A model generated the notes under the pieces. The model was not told the DNA's origin. It saw only the letters and a program-made list of their open reading frames with translations, and made no database searches. A program made the translations under genes and the position numbers. 49,625 bases of DNA from a virus, in the IMG/VR virus record IMGVR_UViG_3300035661_000092, positions 1 to 49,625 of that record; one strand, given 5' to 3'. Numbering within the stretch: position 1 is the stretch's first letter; every line of letters begins with the position of its first letter. Below are positions 27,515-36,489 of the stretch, in pieces.

Positions 27515-27783
27515 ATATTTCAACTATAATTCAGCAGAATGCTTTGATTGGGTTAGCTAAATGGATTACAGCACCAGAAGCTTGGGACAATGTTAAACAA
27601 GCTGTTGCAGCAATAAATGAAAATCCAAATTTATCTGGTGATGAGAAACGAGCTATTATTTTTACTAATTTGAAAGAAGCTGGTTGGAAATGGGCTAATT
27701 GGGCACTTAATTTAGTAATTGAGATTGCAGTTTCAATTATTAAAATGCAGGCCCAACAGCAATCATTAAATGGTGAACATTAA
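27511..27783 (+). CDS. lysis-cassette protein of unknown role
   Basis: 90 aa, coupled to the holin by a 4-nt overlap. Amphipathic, with a Trp-rich C-terminal helix (W-K-W-A-N-W-A-L-N-L-V-I-E-I-A-V-S-I-I-K) that could lie on or cross the membrane. Candidate antiholin, holin partner or spanin-like factor; no lipobox or signal peptide. Last gene before the capsid promoter. Confidence 0.55.
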   Translation: MNISTIIQQNALIGLAKWITAPEAWDNVKQAVAAINENPNLSGDEKRAIIFTNLKEAGWKWANWALNLVIEIAVSIIKMQAQQQSLNGEH

Positions 27784-27788
27784 TATAC

Positions 27789-27817
27789 TTGACATAAATT
27801 TTATTTTACTTTATATT
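27789..27817 (+). promoter_or_regulatory. strong sigma-70 promoter of the capsid genes
   Basis: Perfect -35 TTGACA (27789-27794), 17-bp spacer, -10 TATATT (27812-27817). The predicted start near 27824 is followed by ATAGGAGG and the ATG at 27850. Confidence 0.8.
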
Positions 27818-27849
27818 TTTTATAAATTTTCTTATAGGAGGTCATTAAA

Positions 27850-28269
27850 ATGGCTATCGTTAATGCAACTAAAGGTTCTGGTCTTCCGTATCGTGGTGCA
27901 CAGAAAGTATTTGTTATTGATGCACTGGTTGATTTTGATGCGCTTAATGTTGCTTCTGGTGATACAGTTGAGGCATTGAATGTTGGGACAGGTACTCGTG
28001 TATTAGGCACCGAGGTTGAAATTGTGAAAGCATCTGATGCTGCTACGAGTGCTGCCGCAACACTTGGTGATACAGAGAATGCTACGGGATTTATAAACAC
28101 TGTTGATTTAAAGGGCGCAGTTGGTAGTGTAACTACTACTCCTGGTTCTTATGGTTATGCTCGTAGATATACTGCAAACGATACTATAAACATTGTTCCA
28201 ACATATACTGGTGCAGTTACTATTAAGGGTGCAGTAAAAGTTAGAGCTATTTGTGCTTATATGGGTTAA
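27850..28269 (+). CDS. probable capsid decoration or head protein
   Basis: 139 aa; ribosome site AGGAGG. Ala/Thr/Val-rich with beta character: V-F-V-I-D-A-L-V-D-F, T-R-V-L-G-T-E-V-E-I-V, L-G-D-T-E-N-A-T-G-F. This pattern occurs in small head proteins encoded upstream of scaffold and capsid genes in podoviruses. First gene behind the strongest promoter of the window, consistent with a high-copy structural protein. Confidence 0.6.
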   Translation: MAIVNATKGSGLPYRGAQKVFVIDALVDFDALNVASGDTVEALNVGTGTRVLGTEVEIVKASDAATSAAATLGDTENATGFINTVDLKGAVGSVTTTPGSYGYARRYTANDTINIVPTYTGAVTIKGAVKVRAICAYMG

Positions 28270-28281
28270 TAAGGAGCTTTT

Positions 28282-29226
28282 ATGACAGAAGTAATAGATA
28301 AAATTAGAACAGAGACGGATGCGTTGGCAAAAGAATTTTTTGGTGATGGAACCACACCGCCTGTTCAGTCAAATGATAATCAACTTACAACAGTTGATGA
28401 CCAGACTGGAGTAACACCAGCGGTATCTTCTGTATCCGACGATGAGACTCAACAGACTATTGAGCCATCTCAAGATACTACGGAAAATTGGGAAACCAAA
28501 TATAAAACATTACAGGGAAAGTATAATGCAGAAGTTCCTCGGCTTAATCAGGAAGTTAAAGGTTTAAGAGATGAGTCTGCAAAATTAAAGGCAAAAGTTG
28601 AACTGTTTGAACAGTTAGTGGCTCAACAGGTTGCTCAACAGCCAGTTCAGAAACAGGACACTGAAGAGCTTGAGCCAGAAATTAAACAGCTTCAAGAGGA
28701 TTTTCCAGAAATATACAAAGCTGTAATGAAAGTAGTTGAGAAACATGGAGTCTCTAAACAAGACTTACAGAATGTAAACCAGCAAGTGCAGAATGCACAG
28801 ATGTCATCGTTTTATAGTAGGTTAGCACAAAAAGTTCCTGATTGGGAAACATTGAATACTGATAAGGACTTTCTAACTTGGCTACAGGAGCCAGCTGATT
28901 TTACTAATAAAACGAAGCAGCAGTTGTTGCAGGACGCTGCATATGCTGGGAATGTTGATTTAGTGGCTAAATTCTTTTTAACATACAAAAATCAAAATTC
29001 TACGTCAGCAGCAGATGAGTCTAAATTTTCTAATATGGTAGCTCCTCCTAAAGGTAGGTCACCTACAGCGGTTACAAGTAATTCAGCTTCTAAACCGATA
29101 TTTACGGCACAGCAGGTTGAACAATTTTACCGTGATAAGAGTTTAGGTCGCCTTTCAAAGGAAAAAGCTAATCAAATGGAAGAGGCTATTCTGGCTGCTG
29201 CGAAGGATAAACGAATTAAATTTTAG
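28282..29226 (+). CDS. scaffolding protein
   Basis: 314 aa directly upstream of the major capsid gene. Acidic and Gln-rich with a disordered N-terminus, a coiled coil near residues 70-115 (L-Q-G-K-Y-N-A-E-V-P-R-L-N-Q-E-V), and a basic C-terminal helix (A-K-D-K-R-I-K-F), the usual capsid-binding end of scaffolds. It should guide procapsid assembly and leave before DNA filling. Ribosome site AAGGAG. Confidence 0.75.
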   Translation: MTEVIDKIRTETDALAKEFFGDGTTPPVQSNDNQLTTVDDQTGVTPAVSSVSDDETQQTIEPSQDTTENWETKYKTLQGKYNAEVPRLNQEVKGLRDESAKLKAKVELFEQLVAQQVAQQPVQKQDTEELEPEIKQLQEDFPEIYKAVMKVVEKHGVSKQDLQNVNQQVQNAQMSSFYSRLAQKVPDWETLNTDKDFLTWLQEPADFTNKTKQQLLQDAAYAGNVDLVAKFFLTYKNQNSTSAADESKFSNMVAPPKGRSPTAVTSNSASKPIFTAQQVEQFYRDKSLGRLSKEKANQMEEAILAAAKDKRIKF

Positions 29227-29237
29227 GAGGTTTTATT

Positions 29238-30158
29238 ATGTCTATTGCAAGAGCAGCAGGCTATCCTGATTATACATTTGATGATGCGTCGAAATATATT
29301 CCTTTGATATTTGCGGGCAAGACTCTTGAAAAGTTCTATGCTAAAACTATTGCTACGCAGATTTCTGTAACGGATTATTTTGGTGACCTTAAGAATGTTG
29401 GTGACCGTGTTATAATTCGTACTGTTCCCAATATTACCATTCGTGATTACCAGAAAGGAGCACAGATTCAGTTAGAATATCCAGAGTCTCCTGCTGTTGA
29501 ATTATCAATCAATCGTGCAAAGTATTATAATTTTGCAATTGATGATATTGATATTAAACAGATGGATATGAATTGGATGTCTAAATTCAGTGATGATGCA
29601 GCCCATCAGTTAAAGATTGTGTATGATACTGAATTTTTCCAGACTATTTATACACAGGCTGATGCTAATAACCAGGGTGTAACGGCTGGTAAAATAAGTC
29701 ATAACCTAAATTTAGGTGCCACTGGAGCACCTGTAGTTATTGGTTCTACTAATAATGCTGCGATTGATGTTATTGTTCGTTGTTGGCAGGCTCTCGATGA
29801 GCAGGATGTTCCAGAAACTGATAGGTTTATGGTAGTTCCGCCTGCTATTATGGCTAAATTTATGACTTCTGACCTTCGCATGGCGCATGAAATGGGTGAT
29901 AATAAATCTATTGTTCGCACTATGGATGTTGGGTCAGTAGCCAATTTTAGCTTTTATACCTCGAATTTGTTAGCTAAAGACGCTAATGGTTACCATTGTG
30001 TGTTTGGTTCAAAGAAATCATTAGTGTATATTATGCAGCTAACAAAGAATGAGCTTTATAGGCCACAGCAGACCTTTGCTAATGCTATGAAGGGTTTGGC
30101 GGTTTATGATTTTGCTGTTTTATATCCAAAATTGTTTGGTCATTTGTATGCTATCTAA
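29238..30158 (+). CDS. major capsid protein (HK97 fold)
   Basis: 306 aa; ribosome site AGGAGG. Recognisable capsid features: N-terminal Y-P-D-Y-T-F-D-D-A, an E-loop-like region G-D-R-V-I-I-R-T-V-P-N-I-T-I-R-D-Y, the spine and A-domain with F-M-V-V-P-P-A-I-M-A-K, and the C-terminal D-F-A-V-L-Y-P-K-L-F-G. It follows the scaffold and is closed by a terminator hairpin, as common for the most abundant virion protein. Confidence 0.85.
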   Translation: MSIARAAGYPDYTFDDASKYIPLIFAGKTLEKFYAKTIATQISVTDYFGDLKNVGDRVIIRTVPNITIRDYQKGAQIQLEYPESPAVELSINRAKYYNFAIDDIDIKQMDMNWMSKFSDDAAHQLKIVYDTEFFQTIYTQADANNQGVTAGKISHNLNLGATGAPVVIGSTNNAAIDVIVRCWQALDEQDVPETDRFMVVPPAIMAKFMTSDLRMAHEMGDNKSIVRTMDVGSVANFSFYTSNLLAKDANGYHCVFGSKKSLVYIMQLTKNELYRPQQTFANAMKGLAVYDFAVLYPKLFGHLYAI

Positions 30159-30167
30159 ATGAATTAG

Positions 30168-30191
30168 GGGGGCACTTCGGTGCCCCCTTTT
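30168..30191 (+). terminator. UUCG-loop terminator after the capsid gene
   Basis: GGGGGCAC-TTCG-GTGCCCCC followed by TTTT. The T-tract is short and its end overlaps the next ribosome site, so it probably reduces rather than stops downstream expression. Confidence 0.8.
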
Positions 30192-30200
30192 GGAGGATTT

Positions 30201-30392
30201 ATGCGATATATTAAAAATACAGATACAGATGTTTTATTTGAAGCAACACCTATTTTGGAGAAAGAGGTAGAACGTCGTAGATTTACCAATTTAATTCTAA
30301 TTGATGACGATGAGATAGATTCTGCCGATGATACTACTGAAACAGATTCAGAGGATGTTACTACAAATAAAAAGCGTGGTAGGAAAGCATAA
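30201..30392 (+). CDS. small acidic head protein
   Basis: 63 aa from ATG 30201 after TGGAGGAT; an in-frame GTG at 30180 lies in the terminator. Very acidic middle (I-D-D-D-E-I-D-S-A-D-D) and a basic end K-K-R-G-R-K-A. Its stop abuts the adaptor gene start. It could be a small capsid-associated or DNA-contacting factor; no family known. Confidence 0.6.
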   Translation: MRYIKNTDTDVLFEATPILEKEVERRRFTNLILIDDDEIDSADDTTETDSEDVTTNKKRGRKA

Positions 30393-31037
30393 ATGACTTA
30401 CCAAGATATTATTGATGCAACCAGACGTAGATTAGATGACTTGGTTGACCCATTCTTATGGTCAGATGATGACTTAATAGATGCGTTAAATCAAGCATTA
30501 TCTTATTTAGTTACTAATGCCAGTTTATTGCATAGTGATAGAACTATGCCTGTTACGGCTGGTTCGTCTGTAATTACTGTTGATAATAGTATTTTTGGTA
30601 TTTTAAGTTGTAAATTTAATACATCTGTATTGCAAAAAGTTGATTATAGTTATTTAGTTAATCTATATTCAATAATTGAGATTCCTACGACTGATATTCC
30701 TCAATTATATCATTTTGATAATGTTTCAAAACAGATATTTTTCTACCCAATCCCCAAAATAGATGGTACATTATTTTTAAGAACGCAGGATACCATCTTT
30801 ATTACTGTAAGTAATCTTAATACTTCAATTGCATTTGAAGAAAGTTGGCAACCTTCATTAGTAGATGGTGTTTGTGCTTTTGCTTACCGTAAGGCTGATA
30901 CTGAAGTTTATGACCGTCAAGTAGCTGATAGTTATTTACAGCGGTTCAATCAATGGGTTGAATTCTTGAAACAAAAAGTGTTATTACAAACACAAAGTTA
31001 TATCCATACAACTGGGATACCACGAGGGTTATTGTGA
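30393..31037 (+). CDS. head-tail adaptor (podovirus gp4-like)
   Basis: 214 aa. N-terminus Y-Q-D-I-I-D-A-T-R-R-R-L-D-D, W-S-D-D-D-L-I-D-A-L-N-Q-A-L-S-Y-L and the later W-Q-P-S-L-V-D-G-V-C-A-F-A-Y with Y-L-Q-R-F-N are typical of podovirus adaptors that dock under the portal. Position after the capsid gene fits. Its stop overlaps the GTG start of the next gene. Confidence 0.7.
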   Translation: MTYQDIIDATRRRLDDLVDPFLWSDDDLIDALNQALSYLVTNASLLHSDRTMPVTAGSSVITVDNSIFGILSCKFNTSVLQKVDYSYLVNLYSIIEIPTTDIPQLYHFDNVSKQIFFYPIPKIDGTLFLRTQDTIFITVSNLNTSIAFEESWQPSLVDGVCAFAYRKADTEVYDRQVADSYLQRFNQWVEFLKQKVLLQTQSYIHTTGIPRGLL

Positions 31038-31918
31038 AACCTATAGTTTTTAATAAATTTGAAGGGTCACAAAAATTACAAGATAATTCTATTAGATTTT
31101 TATATAATTATTTAGTGACTCGTGATAGGCGTTTACACAAAGTTCCTAAATTTGACGTTTTTCAAGCATTTTATAAAGCACATTCGCTTTTTACTTTTGG
31201 TGATTATTTATTTTTTGTTGCCAGAGCCAATTCAACAGATAATGATTCTTTATTTTTATATAATTTAGGAACTAACCAACAACAAATGTTACGTTCTTTA
31301 TCCTCTAAAGATAAACCTGTTTTTTATACTATGTTAGATGAGGATACATTTTTGATAGGAAACACAGATTTCTTATCTATGTTTATTGAGGATACATTTA
31401 AGGATATTGATAGTGGATTACCACCGTGTGATAATTTAGTTATTTATCAGGCACGGTTAATGGGTAATCGTGGTAATATATTACTTTTTACGTTTCCGTT
31501 TAATTTCGACTTTGATGGCACAACAAATAGCATACCATTTGATGCTACTATTACAAATTTATATGTTTTGGCCACAGGTTTATTAGTCACCACAACGCAA
31601 GATATTTCTTTATTGAGTGATGAATTTCCGTTACCAAAACGCACAATTTTAGCACAAGAAGGTGTTTTGCCTAATACTATTAGTTCATTTTATTATAAAG
31701 ATACTGAATTTTTAGTTTGGGCAAGTCCAACTGGTTTGAGACTATATAATGGACAGCAAGTAATGCCTGTTAGTGATAATAAAATAGATTTTCAAGCATC
31801 TGGTAGAGGTGCTATATTTTCAGTACCAGAGCTTGATTTGACTGGTGTAGGCTTACAGCAAGTTGGTTTTGGTGACCAAATGGATGCTGTAATTATTCGA
31901 AATGGTAAATTGATTTAG
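31034..31918 (+). CDS. tail stabilisation/nozzle-type protein
   Basis: 294 aa, GTG start overlapping the previous stop (GTGA). Beta-rich with repeated segments (D-Y-L-F-F-V-A-R; D-S-L-F-L-Y-N-L-G; F-L-V-W-A-S-P-T-G-L-R-L-Y-N-G), suggesting a beta-propeller-like fold as in P22 gp10-type or other podovirus nozzle proteins. Encoded directly after the adaptor, the expected place for the next ring of the short tail. Confidence 0.55.
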   Translation: MKPIVFNKFEGSQKLQDNSIRFLYNYLVTRDRRLHKVPKFDVFQAFYKAHSLFTFGDYLFFVARANSTDNDSLFLYNLGTNQQQMLRSLSSKDKPVFYTMLDEDTFLIGNTDFLSMFIEDTFKDIDSGLPPCDNLVIYQARLMGNRGNILLFTFPFNFDFDGTTNSIPFDATITNLYVLATGLLVTTTQDISLLSDEFPLPKRTILAQEGVLPNTISSFYYKDTEFLVWASPTGLRLYNGQQVMPVSDNKIDFQASGRGAIFSVPELDLTGVGLQQVGFGDQMDAVIIRNGKLI

Positions 31919-31928
31919 GAGGTTTCAT

Positions 31929-32438
31929 ATGAGTAATATGAAATTACATGGTTTATGGGAAATACAGCACATTCGTGATGGAAGAGTGCTGCATAAAGAA
32001 TGTGGCGAAAACATAGTTCCTTATGAAGGTATGAACCGTATTTTAGATGCTTTGCGTGGTGGTGTTACTTTGTCGACTACTTGGTATGTATCGTTGTTTA
32101 AAGGTAATGTTACACCTGCTTTAACAGATACTGCTGCTTCGGCATTAAGTGCGACTGGTAGTTATGGTGAATGCCAGGATACTGATTTTTCACCAGCTAC
32201 TAACCGCACGCAAATTACATTTGGTTCCGCATCTAATGGGAGTATGACTTCTACCAATACTATGCAGTTTACAGCGATACAGAATTTGACTGTATATGGT
32301 GGTTTTGTTACTGATACTCAACCAAAAAATGATAAAACAGGTGTTTTGTTATCTGCTAAACGATTTGCTTCAGCTCGTGCTGTATTGGCAAATGATATTA
32401 TTCAGGTAACAGTAACTTACACTATGACATCCAGTTAA
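31929..32438 (+). CDS. virion/tail structural protein
   Basis: 169 aa; ribosome site AGGAGG. H-G-L-W-E-I-Q-H-I-R-D-G-R-V-L-H-K-E, G-M-N-R-I-L-D-A-L, T-W-Y-V-S-L-F-K-G and the C-terminal I-I-Q-V-T-V-T-Y are recurrent in a family of phage structural proteins usually annotated only as virion protein. Beta-rich. A terminator follows. Confidence 0.6.
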   Translation: MSNMKLHGLWEIQHIRDGRVLHKECGENIVPYEGMNRILDALRGGVTLSTTWYVSLFKGNVTPALTDTAASALSATGSYGECQDTDFSPATNRTQITFGSASNGSMTSTNTMQFTAIQNLTVYGGFVTDTQPKNDKTGVLLSAKRFASARAVLANDIIQVTVTYTMTSS

Positions 32439-32444
32439 AATCGG

Positions 32445-32466
32445 GGTGGCCGCAAGGCCACCTTTT
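32445..32466 (+). terminator. GNRA-loop terminator
   Basis: GGTGGCC-GCAA-GGCCACC followed by TTTT. The short T-tract and the immediate downstream ribosome site suggest attenuation before the tail-spike gene. Confidence 0.75.
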
Positions 32467-32477
32467 GAAGGTTTAGT

Positions 32478-34658
32478 ATGACTACATATTGTTTAGATTA
32501 TAAAAAAGGTAATGATAATAATGATGGATTAAGTTGGTCAACAGCTAAAAAGACATTATCAGCATTTAGTGGATTTAATCCAGGTGATATTATTAAATTT
32601 GCTAAAAGTCCAGCACCAGTTGCTATTGGTAATGCTACGTGGACAAATTTATCAAAAGCAGTTCAATTATCGACATTGCAAAATGCTATAATCGAGCCTT
32701 GTGAAACTGCATGGACAGCTGCAAATAGTTATGTAACATGCAGCACTACAACCACCCGTAAATCTGGTTCATATTCCAGCACAATTTCTCTTCAATATGC
32801 TTTTACAACTGGCAAAATTGCTTATAAATCATTAGCAAATTTAGATTTGAGTAGTTATTCGAGAATTTCATTCTGGTTATACTTATCAGGAACTATTACA
32901 ATAGACCAGGTATTTCAAATTAAATTATGTTCAGATAGTTCTGGGAATACACCAGTTAAAACATTCAATTTTCCACCATTACCAGCAATAGGTAGTTGGA
33001 TTCCAATTACTTTATCATCTAATGAGGGTGGTAATATCGGTTCTGGTATAAATTCTATTGCTCTATATGCTTTAGTTGACCCTAATACTCCTACAATTTA
33101 TTTAGATAATATTGTTGCTTGCACTGATATAGGACCACATTTGTGTGCATTGATTTCAAAAAATAATTTAGAGCAAGGTGGTGATGAACCATGGCTTGCT
33201 ATTCAATCAATTGATACTTCAAGTGGTATTGAAACTATTTATCTTGACCAACAGGTAAATTCTTATTCATATGAGGGTAGAGGTTATTATGGAGTTACCG
33301 AGACAGTTCCAACATATATTCGAGACCCAATACCCACAGATGTAACATCTACTAATACAACTATTATTCAGGCATTATCATATAGTGGGTCATCAAGTGG
33401 GTATATTGAATTACAAGGTGGCTATAACCCTTCAACCGACATACAAGATGGTGAGACAATCTTTAGTGGCCAGTGTGGTAATGGAATAGGATTAAACATT
33501 GATACTCAAAATTACATCAAAATAAACAGATTAAATTTTTCACGATATTACCATGGATTAATGTGTAAAGGTAATTACAATTACATTCAAAATCTTTGCA
33601 ATAGTAATAATAATACAGATTATGGAATATATATCTCTGGAAATAATATAATAATAGATTATATTGGTAATGTCTGTAATAATTATTCTCATGGATTGCA
33701 ATTAGATACGTGTAATTATGCAACTATAACAACAATTAAACATTGTAATAATAATAATACAGGTACAGGTTTATATATAAATAATTGTAATTATGCCCAA
33801 ATAAATGAAAATACCCAAGCTTGTAACAATAGTAATAATGGTATTTTTTTATCAGCATCTAAATATAATATATTTAATTTTATAAAAGAAATAAATTATA
33901 ATAATACTAATTTATCGATATCTGATGATAGTTCTTTTAATTTATTTAAGTCAATTCATAATATTAAAGCACCAAATGGACAAGCTACAATATCTTTATA
34001 TGGTCATCATAATATATTTTATAAAATTGATGAGATATCTGATTCTTATATAAATTTAATAGGTAAAGAGAATAAATTTTGGAATTTAATATTTAATAAT
34101 TCGAGTTATGCTTTTTATCTAAATTCTAATACTGGAACAAATTACTTTGCTAATGCGAAATTTAGTGGTATTACGTATTGGACATATAATAATTGGCCAA
34201 CTAATTATGAAGCATATATTTATATTCATAATTATCAACAGACCGCTAATAACCATTTAATTTTAATGTTGGATGGACAAATAAACTCAACGATAGTTAC
34301 CAGACATTCACCAACAGGGATTGCATGGGAATTAAAACCAACTGGTGTTAATCGAAATGAATATAGACCTGTTGAATTAGTTATTGGAAGATTTGCTATT
34401 GAAGCTAACCAACCCACTACAATATCAGCTTGGTTCAGACGCACAAATACAGCCATTACAGGTAAATTAGTATGTAAAGCAAGACAATTAGCTGGTATTA
34501 CAGATGATGTAATAGCAACTACAGCAGCTGTCTCAAATACATGGGAACAGTTAAGTATTACGGTTACACCAACGGAAACAGGAGTTATAGAAGTTGTGGC
34601 TCAAGCGTTTGGTGGCACCACATATTCTGTGTTTGTTGATGATGTGATGACGAGTTAA
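32478..34658 (+). CDS. tail spike / receptor-binding protein with beta-helix
   Basis: 726 aa; ribosome site GAAGGTT. N-terminus G-N-D-N-N-D-G-L-S-W-S-T-A, typical of pectate-lyase-like spikes. Residues ~50-215 form a lectin-like or carbohydrate-binding domain (W-I-P-I-T-L; I-Y-L-D-N-I). About residues 320-560 are Asn/Ile-rich short turns (N-Y-I-Q-N-L; N-N-I-I-I-D-Y-I-G-N), a right-handed beta-helix. The C-terminal ~110 residues are another beta-sandwich (T-T-I-S-A-W-F-R-R; W-E-Q-L-S-I-T-V-T-P). Likely binds and possibly cleaves host polysaccharide; catalytic residues cannot be assigned. Confidence 0.75.
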   Translation: MTTYCLDYKKGNDNNDGLSWSTAKKTLSAFSGFNPGDIIKFAKSPAPVAIGNATWTNLSKAVQLSTLQNAIIEPCETAWTAANSYVTCSTTTTRKSGSYSSTISLQYAFTTGKIAYKSLANLDLSSYSRISFWLYLSGTITIDQVFQIKLCSDSSGNTPVKTFNFPPLPAIGSWIPITLSSNEGGNIGSGINSIALYALVDPNTPTIYLDNIVACTDIGPHLCALISKNNLEQGGDEPWLAIQSIDTSSGIETIYLDQQVNSYSYEGRGYYGVTETVPTYIRDPIPTDVTSTNTTIIQALSYSGSSSGYIELQGGYNPSTDIQDGETIFSGQCGNGIGLNIDTQNYIKINRLNFSRYYHGLMCKGNYNYIQNLCNSNNNTDYGIYISGNNIIIDYIGNVCNNYSHGLQLDTCNYATITTIKHCNNNNTGTGLYINNCNYAQINENTQACNNSNNGIFLSASKYNIFNFIKEINYNNTNLSISDDSSFNLFKSIHNIKAPNGQATISLYGHHNIFYKIDEISDSYINLIGKENKFWNLIFNNSSYAFYLNSNTGTNYFANAKFSGITYWTYNNWPTNYEAYIYIHNYQQTANNHLILMLDGQINSTIVTRHSPTGIAWELKPTGVNRNEYRPVELVIGRFAIEANQPTTISAWFRRTNTAITGKLVCKARQLAGITDDVIATTAAVSNTWEQLSITVTPTETGVIEVVAQAFGGTTYSVFVDDVMTS

Positions 34659-34662
34659 ACTT

Positions 34663-36489
34663 ATGGGCTTAATTAATGCAAAAGACATAATTACATTAGA
34701 TTATGCGTATTTAGGTAAACCTTTTTGTGATACCACTGTAGGAGCTGGGTTAAGCCTTAATACTTTAGATTATGCCCATTTAGCTAAACCATTTAATGGT
34801 AATTATTCTGGAATTTTTGACGCTTTAGGTTATATTGTTTTTGGGGATGATATTACCTTTGCTCGATATATAAGTGATACTTTTTATGACTCTCCTGGTC
34901 TTAATGATACCACAATATTATCAAAGGTTAATATAGATACTTTACCAGATACTTTTGACACACAAGACGATTGTGCAACTTTGGTAAAATTTTTGAATGA
35001 ACTTACTCATGTTATTGATATTGATAAAATTTTAACTCCTTTATTTAAGTATTTTTTTACACTATCAGATATTTTGAGTATACAAGCAGATGTTGATGGT
35101 GTAATATTTTTTCCATTTTTATTGGATGGTGAATTATATTTTTTCGATTGGATTGTTCAAGGTGACCACGCTTTTACTGTATCACATGTATCTGATGATA
35201 TTACTCCAATTATTATTTATAATCTTGGCAGTAATGTTACATGGATTGATGATTCACGTATTGCACAATTATTTAATCATGATTTAACTGATAATCCCAA
35301 TTTTGTTCAAGATTTTATTTATACAATTCTTGAAACATTAGTTGATACAACTGATGTTGGAGATTTTGTAACAACCCTTCAACATATTCTGGATACTCTT
35401 GCAGATACATGTAATATCCAACAATCTATACAAGATAAAATTTCTTGGGCTATTACATCAGTATTAAACTTTACTGATTCAAGTTTTACTGGAAAAATTA
35501 TTTGGGGTTTAGCAGATAAATTACAACTAACTGATACATTTAATACAATCTATCAGTTTTATGAAAACGTTTTCATTTTTTTGCAGAATAATTTAGATAT
35601 AACAGGAAACAGATGGTTTGGGCATAATATTGATGATATTCTTCAAATTCAAAGCCAAATAGAACATTTTGGAAATGCAATTGAAGAATTAAAATCCGTT
35701 ATAGATGTAGCTGATACATGGGTTAAATTATTAGCTTTCCAATGTGCATTAAATGAACTTTGCAATCTATTAGAACAATTTTATTGGGTTCAACAGGTAA
35801 GTATTACTGATGAGTTCAATGCTAATGATAATGTATTTCAACAGTTAAGTTTTAAGCTGGAACAAGCAGAACAATTTATTTTAGCTGGTGAAGTAACTCT
35901 TGCACAACAAGCTTTATTAGTTACTCTACAAGAGTTAATACAAATTGTACCAGAGCTCAAATTAGACCTTCAACAGATTTATAATTTACTTGAAACACTT
36001 ATTGTTGATGATAGAGCTGATACCTTTATTGTGCCATATTTTGGTGCTGGGGTTTCAGTTAATGTTCCTGATACAACTACGACTGTTTTATTATATCATC
36101 CAACATTAGGTATGGGGTCGGCCAGTTATCCATATGTATCTTACACATTTAACAATACACATAAAATGTTATTTTCAGCTGGGTTAGGTGGAGTATATCA
36201 ACTAACCAAAGAAAAGACTAATGATACGGCTGGGTTAGTATTAGATATGGCATATTTATCTTCGCCAACAAAGAAATTTTTATATGATTTGTATGTTGAT
36301 GGAGAAATTACTAAACCATATCAAGTCAAAATTCAAACAGATATGCAGCAAACAACATATACTGGTCAATATAAAAGATTAAAAATTGGGAAAGGTTTAA
36401 CTGGCACAAAATTAAAATTTATTTTACAAGATATTGATGCTATCAATGAACTTGTATTTACTCCAATTGAAAGTAGGAGGAGTAAATGA
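34663..36489 (+). CDS. large virion protein with degenerate acidic repeats
   Basis: 608 aa. N-terminus has a duplicated L-D-Y-A-Y-L-G-K-P-F / L-D-Y-A-H-L-A-K-P-F. The middle consists of degenerate 35-45-residue units around D-T-x-x-x-x-D-x-L/F (L-A-D-T-C-N-I; L-T-D-T-F-N-T; I-D-V-A-D-T-W). The C-terminal part is beta-rich (M-Q-Q-T-T-Y-T-G-Q-Y). It has no enzyme motif and is probably a tail or fibre-base component. A LacI/CcpA-like palindrome lies inside the gene (35562-35575). The stop overlaps the next ATG. Confidence 0.6.
   Translation: MGLINAKDIITLDYAYLGKPFCDTTVGAGLSLNTLDYAHLAKPFNGNYSGIFDALGYIVFGDDITFARYISDTFYDSPGLNDTTILSKVNIDTLPDTFDTQDDCATLVKFLNELTHVIDIDKILTPLFKYFFTLSDILSIQADVDGVIFFPFLLDGELYFFDWIVQGDHAFTVSHVSDDITPIIIYNLGSNVTWIDDSRIAQLFNHDLTDNPNFVQDFIYTILETLVDTTDVGDFVTTLQHILDTLADTCNIQQSIQDKISWAITSVLNFTDSSFTGKIIWGLADKLQLTDTFNTIYQFYENVFIFLQNNLDITGNRWFGHNIDDILQIQSQIEHFGNAIEELKSVIDVADTWVKLLAFQCALNELCNLLEQFYWVQQVSITDEFNANDNVFQQLSFKLEQAEQFILAGEVTLAQQALLVTLQELIQIVPELKLDLQQIYNLLETLIVDDRADTFIVPYFGAGVSVNVPDTTTTVLLYHPTLGMGSASYPYVSYTFNNTHKMLFSAGLGGVYQLTKEKTNDTAGLVLDMAYLSSPTKKFLYDLYVDGEITKPYQVKIQTDMQQTTYTGQYKRLKIGKGLTGTKLKFILQDIDAINELVFTPIESRRSK
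35562..35575. promoter_or_regulatory. LacI/CcpA-like palindrome inside a coding region, site 5
   Basis: TGAAAACGTTTTCA, identical to sites 1-3 and 6, followed by TTTTTTT. It encodes E-N-V-F-I-F, the same residues as at the end of the 3343 gene. No promoter is evident here. It may be a roadblock site or a chance conservation. Confidence 0.35.
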
